Origin: an uncultured Marvinbryantia sp.
GTDB taxonomy: Bacteria; Bacillota; Clostridia; Lachnospirales; Lachnospiraceae
Reading direction: 5' to 3'
DNA: 14,551 nucleotides
Assembly (NCBI GenBank): GCA_934373455.1
Contig: CAKRON010000064.1
Location: 1 to 14,551 of the forward strand
Part shown: piece after piece, positions 7,301-14,252 of the stretch
Position numbering within the stretch: position 1 is the first letter of the stretch
Layout: every line of letters starts with the position of its first letter
The notes under the pieces: model-generated
What the model was told of the DNA's origin: nothing
Databases searched by the model: none
Seen by the model: the letters and a program-made list of their open reading frames with translations, nothing else
Program-made: the position numbers and the translations under genes

Positions 7301-8176
7301 TTATCCTTTTACGGCACCCATAGCAAGTCCCTGTACAAACTGCTTCTGTGCAATCAGTACCAGAATCAGTACCGGAATCAGTGTAATTACAGACGTCGCT
7401 GCCATCGGTCCCCATTCCAGACCACGGTCTGTGATGAATCCTGCGATAACAACCGGAAGGGTCTTGGACTTGTTGATACTTAAGATAACTGCAAACAGGA
7501 ACTCGTTCCATGCACCGATAAATGCCAGAATACCTGCAGCTACCAGTCCCGGTTTGGTTACCGGAAATACTACTTTAAAAAACTTCTGAAGGAATGTCGC
7601 ACCGTCAATTTTTGCTGACTCCTCCATCTCCAGTGGCACCTGTTCGAAGAATCCCATCATCAGCCAGATAACCAGTGGAAGGTTAAAACTTGTGTTCATA
7701 ATAATCAATGCTGTTCTGCTGTCAATGAGATGTAAATTTCTCATAACCAGATAAATCGGAATTGCTGTCGCAATCGCCGGATACATTTTCTGAACCATGA
7801 ACCACAGACCGAATGCCCCGCGCACTGCTTTATGAAAACGTCCTCTGGCAACAGAATAGGCTGCCATAGAACCAAATACCAGTGAAATAGCAGTCGAAAC
7901 TGCCGCTACAATAAATGAGTTGATAAATTGATTTAACAACCCGTTCATCTGCAATACCTGTTGAAAACTTTCCATTGTAAAACGGTGTGGAAAGATCACA
8001 GGTGGATTTGCCAGATAATCTGCTTTTACTTTAAATGAACTTGTTACCAGCCAGTATAACGGAAAGATAATGGCAATCATAGTGATGGCAACAATGATGA
8101 CACGAACCGGACGTCCCGCGAAATTTCCAATAACGTCATCCATAACGGAAACTTCTTTTGTTTTTTTCTTCCTCAT
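7301..8176 (-). CDS. Carbohydrate ABC transporter permease (MalG type), transporter 1
   Basis: This 291-residue CUT1 permease has a basic cytoplasmic N-terminus, about six membrane segments and a C-terminal FVQGLAMGAVKG, a very typical MalG-family ending. The EAA loop is EESAKIDGATFLQKFFKVVF followed by PVTKPGL at about residues 185-212. Its start overlaps the stop of the upstream permease by 4 nt (ATGA), indicating translational coupling and a heterodimeric channel. It is encoded with NagB, NanE and NanK, which suggests uptake of sialic acid, ManNAc or a related amino sugar. The ATPase subunit is not encoded here. Confidence 0.95.
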   Translation of the reverse strand: MRKKKTKEVSVMDDVIGNFAGRPVRVIIVAITMIAIIFPLYWLVTSSFKVKADYLANPPVIFPHRFTMESFQQVLQMNGLLNQFINSFIVAAVSTAISLVFGSMAAYSVARGRFHKAVRGAFGLWFMVQKMYPAIATAIPIYLVMRNLHLIDSRTALIIMNTSFNLPLVIWLMMGFFEQVPLEMEESAKIDGATFLQKFFKVVFPVTKPGLVAAGILAFIGAWNEFLFAVILSINKSKTLPVVIAGFITDRGLEWGPMAATSVITLIPVLILVLIAQKQFVQGLAMGAVKG

Positions 8177-9093
8177 GCTACCTTCTCCTCCACGTATTTT
8201 CTCAGTTTCAGGAATAATAATGTAACAACTGTCATAATCAATACGAACATAACGGCCAGTGCTGCAGTATAACCTGCGTCAAAGAATTTCAATCCCTGTT
8301 TATAAATATAGTTTGGAAGCATCTCTGTTGCTGTTCCAGGTCCACCGTTTGTCATAGTATAAACTGTATCAAATACCTTAAATGCATCTACAAATCGAAG
8401 CATGGTAATGATAACTAAAAGCGGACTGATCATCGGAAGTACGATCTTTGCAAAAATCTGTGAATTCTTTGCTCCATCGATACGCGCTGCTTCAAAGCAG
8501 TCTGCCGGAAGCGCTTTCAGACCGGCCGCTCCAATGATAGCTACCCATGGTACCAGCTGCCATACATTGACAAAGATGACTGCCGGCATGGCATATTTCG
8601 GATTACTCAGCCAGTTGATGCTCGGTATGCCAAGAAAACCCAGAAGATAATTGATAATACCTGTCGTTCCGTCCAGCATCATTCTCCAGGTAGTACCAAT
8701 CGCAACCGGAGCCATGATCATTGGAATCAGAAGAATTGTGGTGCAGATCTTTGCCCAGAGCCTGTCTGAACAGAGTACCATTGCTACAACTATACCGATT
8801 ACCAGTTCCAGCACTACTGAAATCACTGCGAAAAGAACGGTATTTCCCGTGCTGACTGCCAGGGTTTTATCGGTAAACATTTTGATGTAATTTCCCAGAC
8901 CATTGAACGTTGGGACAGCATTCGGTAAGTTAATCTTATACTTGAAAAAACTTAAATATACAGAATATAACAGCGGCAATAATGCTGTCACACCTAAAAA
9001 TATCATGGTCGGCAGCATAAACAGCCATGACCATACCGTTTCATTACGGTGCCTCATTTTAGGCGCACCATTTACTTTATTTTGTGCTTTCAT
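8173..9093 (-). CDS. Carbohydrate ABC transporter permease (MalF type), transporter 1
   Basis: This 306-residue inner-membrane subunit has first membrane segment around residues 21-43 (WSWLFMLPTMIFLGVTALLP), several more hydrophobic segments, and the ATPase-docking EAA loop FEAARIDGAKNSQIFAKIVL with PMISPLL at about residues 195-222. The FDTVYTMTNGGPGTATEML stretch is a conserved MalF-type signature. The ATG at 9093 has only a weak ribosome site (AAGTGAG, 8 nt away), unlike its neighbours. Together with the stem-loop at 9146-9177, this suggests lower translation than the binding protein. Confidence 0.95.
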   Translation of the reverse strand: MKAQNKVNGAPKMRHRNETVWSWLFMLPTMIFLGVTALLPLLYSVYLSFFKYKINLPNAVPTFNGLGNYIKMFTDKTLAVSTGNTVLFAVISVVLELVIGIVVAMVLCSDRLWAKICTTILLIPMIMAPVAIGTTWRMMLDGTTGIINYLLGFLGIPSINWLSNPKYAMPAVIFVNVWQLVPWVAIIGAAGLKALPADCFEAARIDGAKNSQIFAKIVLPMISPLLVIITMLRFVDAFKVFDTVYTMTNGGPGTATEMLPNYIYKQGLKFFDAGYTAALAVMFVLIMTVVTLLFLKLRKYVEEKVA

Positions 9094-9145
9094 GTTTATG
9101 GCTCACTTTCTAAACAGAGTATTTCTTTTTGTTCTTTCTTTAATT

Positions 9146-9177
9146 AGGGCCTACTCATGGGATCATGAGTAAGCCCT
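9146..9177 (-). promoter_or_regulatory. Intercistronic stem-loop between binding protein 1 and its permease
   Basis: On the minus strand, AGGGCTTACTCATG pairs with CATGAGTAGGCCCT over 14 positions with one G-U wobble, closing a 4-nt loop. It is 21 nt past the binding-protein stop. It is followed by AATTAAAGAAAG, not a U-tract, so a 3'-end stabiliser or partial processing site fits better than a terminator. The second transporter of this window has the same arrangement at 1964-1998. Confidence 0.82.
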
Positions 9178-9198
9178 GTTTCAAGACATTCTACTTTA

Positions 9199-10485
9199 TT
9201 ATCTATTGTAGTTCTTTACGCCTTCTTCAGGTGGTGCTGCTTCCAGAGCTTCTTCGATACCGGCTTTCATATCTGCTACTGTTGTTTCCAGATCAGTCTG
9301 ACCTGACAGATAAGAACCGATTACGGTATTCAGCATACTGTCAACCTGTGTAGATGCAGGAATTCTCCACCACATATTTGCGGTATCAAGAGCTTCACGT
9401 ACTTTGTCCATATAAGTACCTTTGATTCCATCCTGTTCCCAGAATGCTTTTCTTGGGGAAAGGATACCGTTTTCTTCGTAGAACTGGTTCTGTTTTTCCA
9501 TGCTTGTGTACATCTTGATCCACTCCCATGCCAGCTCCTGGTTCTTAGAAAATGCTGGAATAGAGCAATCCCATGCGCTCAGCAATGTAGTTCCTGTCTT
9601 GTCATATGGAATGGTATCCAGTGCCCAGTTTCCAACTACTTTTGACTGTTCCGGATCATCTGCTGCCTGTACCAGACCAAGTGTTGGCCATGTCTCACAT
9701 ACTGCTGCGCTGCCATCTAAGAATGCCTGAATAGACTGGTCAGTTCCCCAGTTCAACCAGTTCGGATCACAGTATTCCTGAACTGCCATCAGGTGTTCCA
9801 GTGCATTTCTTGTCTCTTCGGAATCAATTGCTACATTCCAGTCTTCATCTGCCCAGGCACCACCCATGGACCAGAGCACGTAATCAAATACGCCGCCCAG
9901 CTGTCCGGTAATACCGGAAATGGAATCACCATAAAATCCGTTATCCGGATCATTTACAGTTGCAAGCTGTTCTCTGAATTCTTCCCATGTATCTGCAAGT
10001 CCGTCTGGAAATAAGTCTGTTCTGTATGCAAAAAGCTGTGGTGTGCTTGCATTTGGAATACCATAATAATGACCCTGCCACTCACCGCAGTTTGCAAGTA
10101 CATTTTCAATATACTCTGTCATGTCAAATCCGTCTTTGTCAATGTACTCCTGAAGATCTGTCAGATATGGTGCAAATTCACCATCCCACTGGCTGGCTAC
10201 ATCGATTACGTCGTATGTACCTGCCTGGCTGGTCAGATCCAGCAAAATCTTTTCGTGAAGTTCTGAATATGGCATATCAATTACTTCAACTTTTGCTCCT
10301 GTTGCTTCTTCGAATTCATCTACCATGGAATTCGCAGCATCCGCATATACTCCTGACATATATAATACGGTAAGTTTCTGGCCTTCATATGGTTTCTCCG
10401 CAGATGCGTCATCCGCAAGTGCAAAGGTGCCAAGTGAAGCGATCATACTTGTGCAAAGAACTGCACTGACAAGTTTCTTTTTCAT
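9199..10485 (-). CDS. Extracellular sugar-binding protein, ABC transporter 1 (SBP family 1)
   Basis: This 428-residue secreted binding protein is the first gene of the amino-sugar operon. A signal peptide (MKKKLVSAVLCTSMIASLGT) precedes an ALA-DD cleavage site around residue 24; Cys11 is not in a lipobox context, so lipid anchoring is not evident. The mature domain has family-1 binding-protein features: VLYMSGVYADAANSMVDEFE near the N-terminus, the TYDVIDV segment, LFAYRTDLFPDGLADTWEEF, GSAAVCETWPT and ISPRK-like ILSPRKAFWE. Start ATG is well supported by AAGGAGG with 8-nt spacing (10494-10500). Context with NanE/NanK/NagB suggests sialic acid or a ManNAc-containing ligand. A different amino sugar or host-glycan oligosaccharide cannot be excluded. 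Confidence 0.95.
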   Translation of the reverse strand: MKKKLVSAVLCTSMIASLGTFALADDASAEKPYEGQKLTVLYMSGVYADAANSMVDEFEEATGAKVEVIDMPYSELHEKILLDLTSQAGTYDVIDVASQWDGEFAPYLTDLQEYIDKDGFDMTEYIENVLANCGEWQGHYYGIPNASTPQLFAYRTDLFPDGLADTWEEFREQLATVNDPDNGFYGDSISGITGQLGGVFDYVLWSMGGAWADEDWNVAIDSEETRNALEHLMAVQEYCDPNWLNWGTDQSIQAFLDGSAAVCETWPTLGLVQAADDPEQSKVVGNWALDTIPYDKTGTTLLSAWDCSIPAFSKNQELAWEWIKMYTSMEKQNQFYEENGILSPRKAFWEQDGIKGTYMDKVREALDTANMWWRIPASTQVDSMLNTVIGSYLSGQTDLETTVADMKAGIEEALEAAPPEEGVKNYNR

Positions 10486-10505
10486 ACCCTTTTCCTCCTT
10501 GTATG

Positions 10506-10520
10506 GAAAAAATTTTTTTC
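10506..10520. promoter_or_regulatory. Candidate RpiR operator at the start site of unit 1
   Basis: GAAAAAATTTTTTTC is a near-perfect palindrome located directly downstream of the -10 box, around the expected transcription start of unit 1, an ideal repression position. A related GAAA-N4-TTTC element lies near the rpiR-like promoter. RpiR-type assignments rest on position and symmetry only. Confidence 0.45.
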
Positions 10521-10529
10521 GTTACTTGG

Positions 10530-10558
10530 ATCATGCCACAGACTCTCGATATTGTCAA
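10530..10558 (-). promoter_or_regulatory. Sigma-A promoter of the amino-sugar operon
   Basis: On the minus strand, TTGACA (10553-10558) is followed after 17 bp by CATGAT (10530-10535) with a TGG extended -10 element just before it. The predicted start lies near 10523, giving a short leader of about 38 nt to the binding-protein ATG. Confidence 0.8.
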
Positions 10559-10711
10559 TACCATTTTGTGCATTTCTTATCATTTTTGATAGATTTTCAC
10601 AATTAAACCGATTTGTTTTGTGCATATATCACATCTGTTTTTCTGGAAATTATTTTTATTTTTCCTTTCATTTCTTTTTTTAGAACATTTTTTCTTTTTA
10701 TTGGCTTATAT

Positions 10712-10723
10712 GAAAAAAATTTC
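10712..10723. promoter_or_regulatory. Candidate second RpiR operator near the rpiR-like promoter
   Basis: GAAAAAAATTTC (GAAA-N4-TTTC) lies 8 bp upstream of the -35 box of the rightward promoter. With its flanks it resembles the site at 10506-10520: both have TAT upstream, an A-tract and a T-tract. The surrounding T-richness makes chance resemblance a real possibility. Confidence 0.35.
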
Positions 10724-10731
10724 TTTTTTTA

Positions 10732-10760
10732 TTGTTTTTTCTTAGTGGAACAGGTAGAAT
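10732..10760 (+). promoter_or_regulatory. Promoter of the rpiR-like gene
   Basis: TTGTTT (10732-10737) and TAGAAT (10755-10760) are separated by 17 bp, one or two changes from the housekeeping consensus, about 45 bp before the start codon. AAGGAGA (10792-10798) is the ribosome site for the ATG at 10806. Confidence 0.6.
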
Positions 10761-10805
10761 AAAAGAAAATGATTTTTATTTGAACTGATTTAAGGAGATT
10801 TTATT

Positions 10806-11687
10806 ATGAGCACACCAAATCTGACTGCGGTCATCACTTCGAAATATGCCAATATGACAAATGCGGAAAAAAAGGTTGCGGATTTTGTTCTGAGTTCTCC
10901 CCAGATCGCTCTGAACTCTACAATCACAGATATGGCAAAGCTGTGCGGCGTAGGTGAGACCAGTGTTTTCCGCTTCTGTAAGACCCTGAATTTCAATGGC
11001 TATCAGGAATTCCGCATTTCACTGGCTCTGAATAATACTACTTCCATTGGGACGGATGTATCCAATCTTCCACATAATGAAGAAGATCTCGCCCATCAGG
11101 TTATGTCTATTTACAGCGCAGCGATTCAAAAGACATACGCCTCTCTTGATTATGCCGCCATTGATAAAGCTGTCAAACTTCTGTTACATGCTGATTTTAT
11201 TTATTTTTTTGGCGCCGGCGGTTCTGCACTTTCCGCAGAAGAAACTCATCTGAAGTTTTCTAAGATTATACCGAACGTGGGCTTTGATGCCGATCTGCAC
11301 CAGCAGCTTACCAAAGCCAGTCTCGTAAAAGAAGGTTATGTTTCTGTCATTTACAGCAATTCCGGCATCACAAAAGATGCCATCGTCATTGCAAAGCTTT
11401 CCCATGAGCGAGGCGCAAAAGTTATATTTATTACTGAATTTTCAGATACCCCGGCCGCTGAATACAGCGATGTGGTTCTGCTCAGCGGCGCAGCGGAAGG
11501 TCCTTTTGCCGGCGGTTCGATCACAGCTCTTGAGAGCCAAAAAACTCCGTCCCCATTGGTTTCATCTCCACAAGCCCCTGCGTTTACGTATCGTGTAGTA
11601 CATGCTGTTTTCCATTGCCATCACTTTCTGTATCGGTACACTCTTGAATACCGGAATGTTCATCTTGATACGGATCCAGAAGTATGA
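10806..11687 (+). pseudogene. RpiR-family sugar-phosphate regulator (NanR-like position), C-terminus apparently lost
   Basis: The open frame encodes 293 residues. Residues 1-75 form the RpiR helix-turn-helix (MTNAEKKVADFVLSSP, then ITDMAKLCGVGETSVFRFCK). The SIS domain, which in this family senses a sugar phosphate, runs from about residue 108 (FFGAGGSALSAEE, YSNSGITKDAI, GAKVIFITEFSDTP) to EGPFAGGSITA at about 241. After Gln245 family resemblance stops: the expected closing SIS helix (the SQLFLIDLLYT-like region) is replaced by about 48 proline- and histidine-rich residues read from the antisense of the converging permease gene. Total length looks normal only because of this read-through. 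DNA binding could survive, while effector response may not. Divergence from a NanK/NanE/NagB operon matches NanR regulators of Clostridium and Streptococcus. A functional truncated repressor remains possible. Confidence 0.75.
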
Positions 11688-12971
11688 ATAAATGCCAAGC
11701 ACCAGAAAAGTGATGCCGGTGACCAGCCAGATCATCATGCGTTCTGTCGGATCACTGGAGATGTTCAGGATCATGTATACTGTACCTACGATGCCGATGT
11801 ACGGAAACAGTGGTCCGCACGGCACTTTAAAAGAGCGCGGAGCCTTAGGCAGTCGGTGACGCAGGATCAGTACATCCAGGTGCGCCAGGATATAAGAAAT
11901 CATCCAGAATACGGAACCTACCAGAATCAGGAATGATATTGCTTCGGATGATCCATCACTCAGTGCTGCAAATACGAAAATAAAAACGCTGACAAAGATT
12001 ACTCCGAAGAATGGTACGCCATGCTTATTGGTCTTTGCAAAGATTCTCGGCATCATATTCATTTTTGCCATGCCCTGACAGATCCCAGCCAATCCATTAA
12101 CTGTGGAATTCTGAGTGCTGACGACTGCCAGTGCCGCTACAAAAGTCATCCAGATTTTGCCTGCTGAACCTAACAGATTTTCTCCGTACAGCAAATGTGG
12201 TGCTGCGGAAGCTTCCAGTTCACCCCATGGTGTGTAATTATGAAAGCCAAGCACCATGACAGACTGTACCAGACAGATCAATGCCAAACCAATCATCATA
12301 CCCAGCGGTACATTGCGTTTTGCATTCTTAACATTTTTTGACACAGGAATCACATATTCCGCCCCGATAAATAACCAGAATGCCACTGCCACTGTGGATA
12401 CCACTTCTTTCCAGTCCGATGCCATACTGTATGGCTGCTGCACCATCTCTCCTGTTCCAAGTCCCAGCATACCAATCGTTCCCAGAATCAGCATAGAACC
12501 GACCAACAGAAAGGCTACCAGATCTTGTATCTTGGCAAACATGTCCACACCGTAGAGATTCGCTATCATTACTACGATCGTCATTACAAGTGTATACAAA
12601 ATACTTGGTATCGGAAGGTGAATCGTTGATGCCATGGCATAGGAGAAAATAGATGCTTCCACACCGGATGACATAATATTGCAGATCAAATATCCACCTA
12701 CCATAGAAATTAATGTAGGGAATGGTCCCATACAGGCCAGCGTGTACTGAGCCAGACCGCCTGTGGTATTTGGCATCAGTGCATTTAATTCTGACAGGGA
12801 TGCCACTGTGGTCATATTCAGGAGACATGCAATAACCATAGCTCCGATAAATACTACACCGATACTTCCAGCGCCCTGCCCCAGTGACACCAGACAACTG
12901 GTGGCAATGACCAGACCTACGGAAATTGAGACAACGCTTCGCAGTCCCAGAGTTCTGTCTTTTTCTTCCAT
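11562..12971 (-). CDS. APC-superfamily amino-acid permease
   Basis: This 469-residue protein has about 12 membrane segments. The segment AVAFWLFIGAEYVIPVSKNV with KNAKRNVPLG is the conserved TM6-TM7 region of APC amino-acid/polyamine transporters, and the TGGLAQYTLACMGP region follows the second/third segment. The family TM1 motif is atypical: GLVIATSCLVSLGQGAGSIG rather than the common GxGIF form. The start at 12971 is chosen over one 13 codons upstream because AAGGAGG is 8 nt away and the upstream codons lie inside the preceding gene. It follows the PII gene by 16 bp, so the PII protein may regulate it. Substrate is unknown; the ornithine cyclodeaminase-like gene nearby suggests a basic or related amino acid. 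Its 3' end overlaps the rpiR-like frame by 126 bp. Confidence 0.92.
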   Translation of the reverse strand: MEEKDRTLGLRSVVSISVGLVIATSCLVSLGQGAGSIGVVFIGAMVIACLLNMTTVASLSELNALMPNTTGGLAQYTLACMGPFPTLISMVGGYLICNIMSSGVEASIFSYAMASTIHLPIPSILYTLVMTIVVMIANLYGVDMFAKIQDLVAFLLVGSMLILGTIGMLGLGTGEMVQQPYSMASDWKEVVSTVAVAFWLFIGAEYVIPVSKNVKNAKRNVPLGMMIGLALICLVQSVMVLGFHNYTPWGELEASAAPHLLYGENLLGSAGKIWMTFVAALAVVSTQNSTVNGLAGICQGMAKMNMMPRIFAKTNKHGVPFFGVIFVSVFIFVFAALSDGSSEAISFLILVGSVFWMISYILAHLDVLILRHRLPKAPRSFKVPCGPLFPYIGIVGTVYMILNISSDPTERMMIWLVTGITFLVLGIYSYFWIRIKMNIPVFKSVPIQKVMAMENSMYYTIRKRRGLWR

Positions 12972-12987
12972 ATGTACTTCCTCCTTG

Positions 12988-13332
12988 CTACAGGGCATCA
13001 ATTCCTTCATCTCCGGTACGCACCCGGATTACATTGGTGATATCGTATACAAAAATCTTACCGTCACCAATATGTCCTGTATAGAGTTCCTGTTTGATTA
13101 ATTCCACGATGGCCGGAACCTTGGATTTTTCCACTACAACTGCAATCTGCTGTTTCGGAAGGAGTTCCATTTCATAGTTTTCTTCTACTTCATATTCTTT
13201 GGTACCTTTTTCGATCCCGCATCCCAGCACCTGTGTCACAGTCATACCACGAACACCGGCTTTACTCAAAGCTGATTTCAGCCCATTGAATTTTGACATT
13301 CCTGTGATAATTTCAATTCTTGATAATTCCAT
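12988..13332 (-). CDS. PII-family nitrogen regulatory protein (GlnB/GlnK-like)
   Basis: This 114-residue protein senses nucleotide/nitrogen status in the cytosol. It aligns with GlnB without gaps through the T-loop. GMTVTQVLGCG, LLPK, the B-loop TGHIGDGKIFV and the C-loop RVRTGDEG are recognisable, keeping the Lys of GDGKIF and both C-loop arginines used for ATP. Tyr53 matches the modifiable Tyr51 of E. coli GlnB. In the T-loop base, Arg38-Gln39 of GlnB are Ile40-Glu41 here, so Mg-ATP-dependent 2-oxoglutarate binding may be altered. The start at 13332 is chosen over an upstream ATG because AAGGAG is 7 nt away and the protein then begins in register with GlnB. It sits 22 bp after an AraC gene and 16 bp before the APC permease, a layout recalling glnK-amtB. 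Confidence 0.93.
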   Translation of the reverse strand: MELSRIEIITGMSKFNGLKSALSKAGVRGMTVTQVLGCGIEKGTKEYEVEENYEMELLPKQQIAVVVEKSKVPAIVELIKQELYTGHIGDGKIFVYDITNVIRVRTGDEGIDAL

Positions 13333-13354
13333 GTGTATTCTCCTTCTGCTCTTT

Positions 13355-14164
13355 TTATTTTCTAAATTTATTGCAAATTCTTTTTTTATACTTCTCCGGT
13401 GTGGTTCCTGCAAACACTCGGAAGTCTTTTAACATATGAGACTGATCATAATATCCACAGTTCAGCGCAGTCTCTTCGCTGGTCACTTCTCCGGATGAAG
13501 CTGTGATCTCATTTAAAAATGCCTGAAACCGGATGAACCGTTCAAATTCTTTCGGTGAGATTCCATGAATCTGTTTGAAAATTCTACGAATATAGCACTC
13601 TGAATATCCGGTTTCTCTGCTGAGCATTCCGATCGTAATATTACCTTTTGTAGCATAAATCCGTTGTCTCATATATTCTTCCAGTGTATGGATTCCGTCC
13701 CGATAACTGCCTTTTCGATTCTCAGACAAATAGGACATCAAGATCTCTGCCCGCTGTACCACATCTGCTGCCTCCGCGATTTGGTCAGTCAGTCCTGTTC
13801 CGTAATCGTTCTGGTCTATCTCCACATCTGCATTGACCACATCCTCAATGGAAAGATCTTTTGGAAGAATACATCTTCCCGGCAGGAATCTGGCTCCGAA
13901 ATAATACCTTCCATCCTCAAAGTCCCAGTCCTTGGCTTTCAGAACCGTGCCGCCGATTGATACTTTCACATCTTTTTCTCCAATTCCAAAGATCAGATCT
14001 GTGCTTCCATCCGGCACAGCCTTAAAGCTGTTCTGTGCCTGATCTTTTACCTGAAATTCATAAAAACTGGCAATCCCCATCCGTTTGTTGAGAATCTCTT
14101 TATAATCTTTTGCATCCAGCCTGAGATACGGCTGAACCGGAGTGACAATTTTCTTTTCATCCAT
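13355..14164 (-). CDS. AraC-family transcriptional regulator with DUF6597-like N-terminal domain
   Basis: This 269-residue protein has an N-terminal domain with the FKAVPDGSTDLIFGIG motif (about residues 47-62), as seen in AraC regulators carrying DUF6597, and a C-terminal AraC DNA-binding pair. The first helix-turn-helix is ITIGMLSRETGYSECYIRRI with FKQIHGISPKEF (about 176-208), and the second contains ALNCGYYDQSHMLKDFRVFA followed by GTTPEKYKK (about 232-262). The start has GAGGAG 8-10 nt upstream. It has its own candidate promoter (14191-14216) and is followed after 22 bp by the PII gene, so it probably controls the AraC-PII-permease unit and perhaps the upstream ornithine cyclodeaminase-like gene. 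Its effector is unknown. Confidence 0.93.
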   Translation of the reverse strand: MDEKKIVTPVQPYLRLDAKDYKEILNKRMGIASFYEFQVKDQAQNSFKAVPDGSTDLIFGIGEKDVKVSIGGTVLKAKDWDFEDGRYYFGARFLPGRCILPKDLSIEDVVNADVEIDQNDYGTGLTDQIAEAADVVQRAEILMSYLSENRKGSYRDGIHTLEEYMRQRIYATKGNITIGMLSRETGYSECYIRRIFKQIHGISPKEFERFIRFQAFLNEITASSGEVTSEETALNCGYYDQSHMLKDFRVFAGTTPEKYKKRICNKFRK

Positions 14165-14190
14165 AAGCCTTTCTCCTCTACCTGTTTTGT

Positions 14191-14216
14191 ATCATAATCT
14201 GAGATTCATCATAGCA
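14191..14216 (-). promoter_or_regulatory. Candidate promoter region of the AraC-PII-permease unit
   Basis: On the minus strand an extended -10, TGCTATGAT (14208-14216), is followed by a second TATGAT (14191-14196), with no clear -35 for either. Between them lies the odd palindrome AATCTCAGATT (14196-14206 on the other strand), which could be a regulator site. The whole gap of 88 bp between the upstream gene and the AraC start contains no clear terminator. Confidence 0.5.
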
Positions 14217-14252
14217 CTTTTCACCGGAGATCGTTATTTTTTTAAGAATTTT

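Larger units (their letters stand above)
10486..10805. promoter_or_regulatory. 320-bp divergent regulatory region between unit 1 and the rpiR-like gene
   Basis: This gap contains no gene. It holds a leftward promoter (10530-10558), a rightward promoter (10732-10760) and two A-tract/T-tract near-palindromes (10506-10520 and 10712-10723). The stretch from about 10640 to 10745 is extremely T-rich on the plus strand, expected to be intrinsically bent or easily melted. The divergent layout is typical of an RpiR regulator controlling its neighbouring operon. Confidence 0.7.

Noticed and set aside
10640..10745. T-rich low-complexity stretch as a structured RNA or CRISPR leader
   Set aside because: No repeats with spacers and no stable stem are visible; it looks like an AT-rich promoter upstream region.
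11526..11546. Terminator for the rpiR-like gene at the GCTCTTGAGAGC inverted repeat
   Set aside because: The stem is only 4-5 bp and is followed by A residues rather than T residues on the plus strand, so it does not qualify as a terminator in that direction.
11541..11687. Rightmost part of the rpiR-like frame as a novel C-terminal domain
   Set aside because: It reads the antisense of conserved permease coding sequence and has proline/histidine-rich low-information composition. A read-through tail is simpler.
12972..13010. Upstream ATG for the APC permease
   Set aside because: These codons lie over the end of the PII gene, and the AAGGAGG site is correctly spaced for the downstream ATG at 12971.
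13333..13413. Upstream ATG for the PII protein
   Set aside because: The extra 27 residues are basic, overlap the AraC gene, lack a ribosome site and have no counterpart in the PII family.
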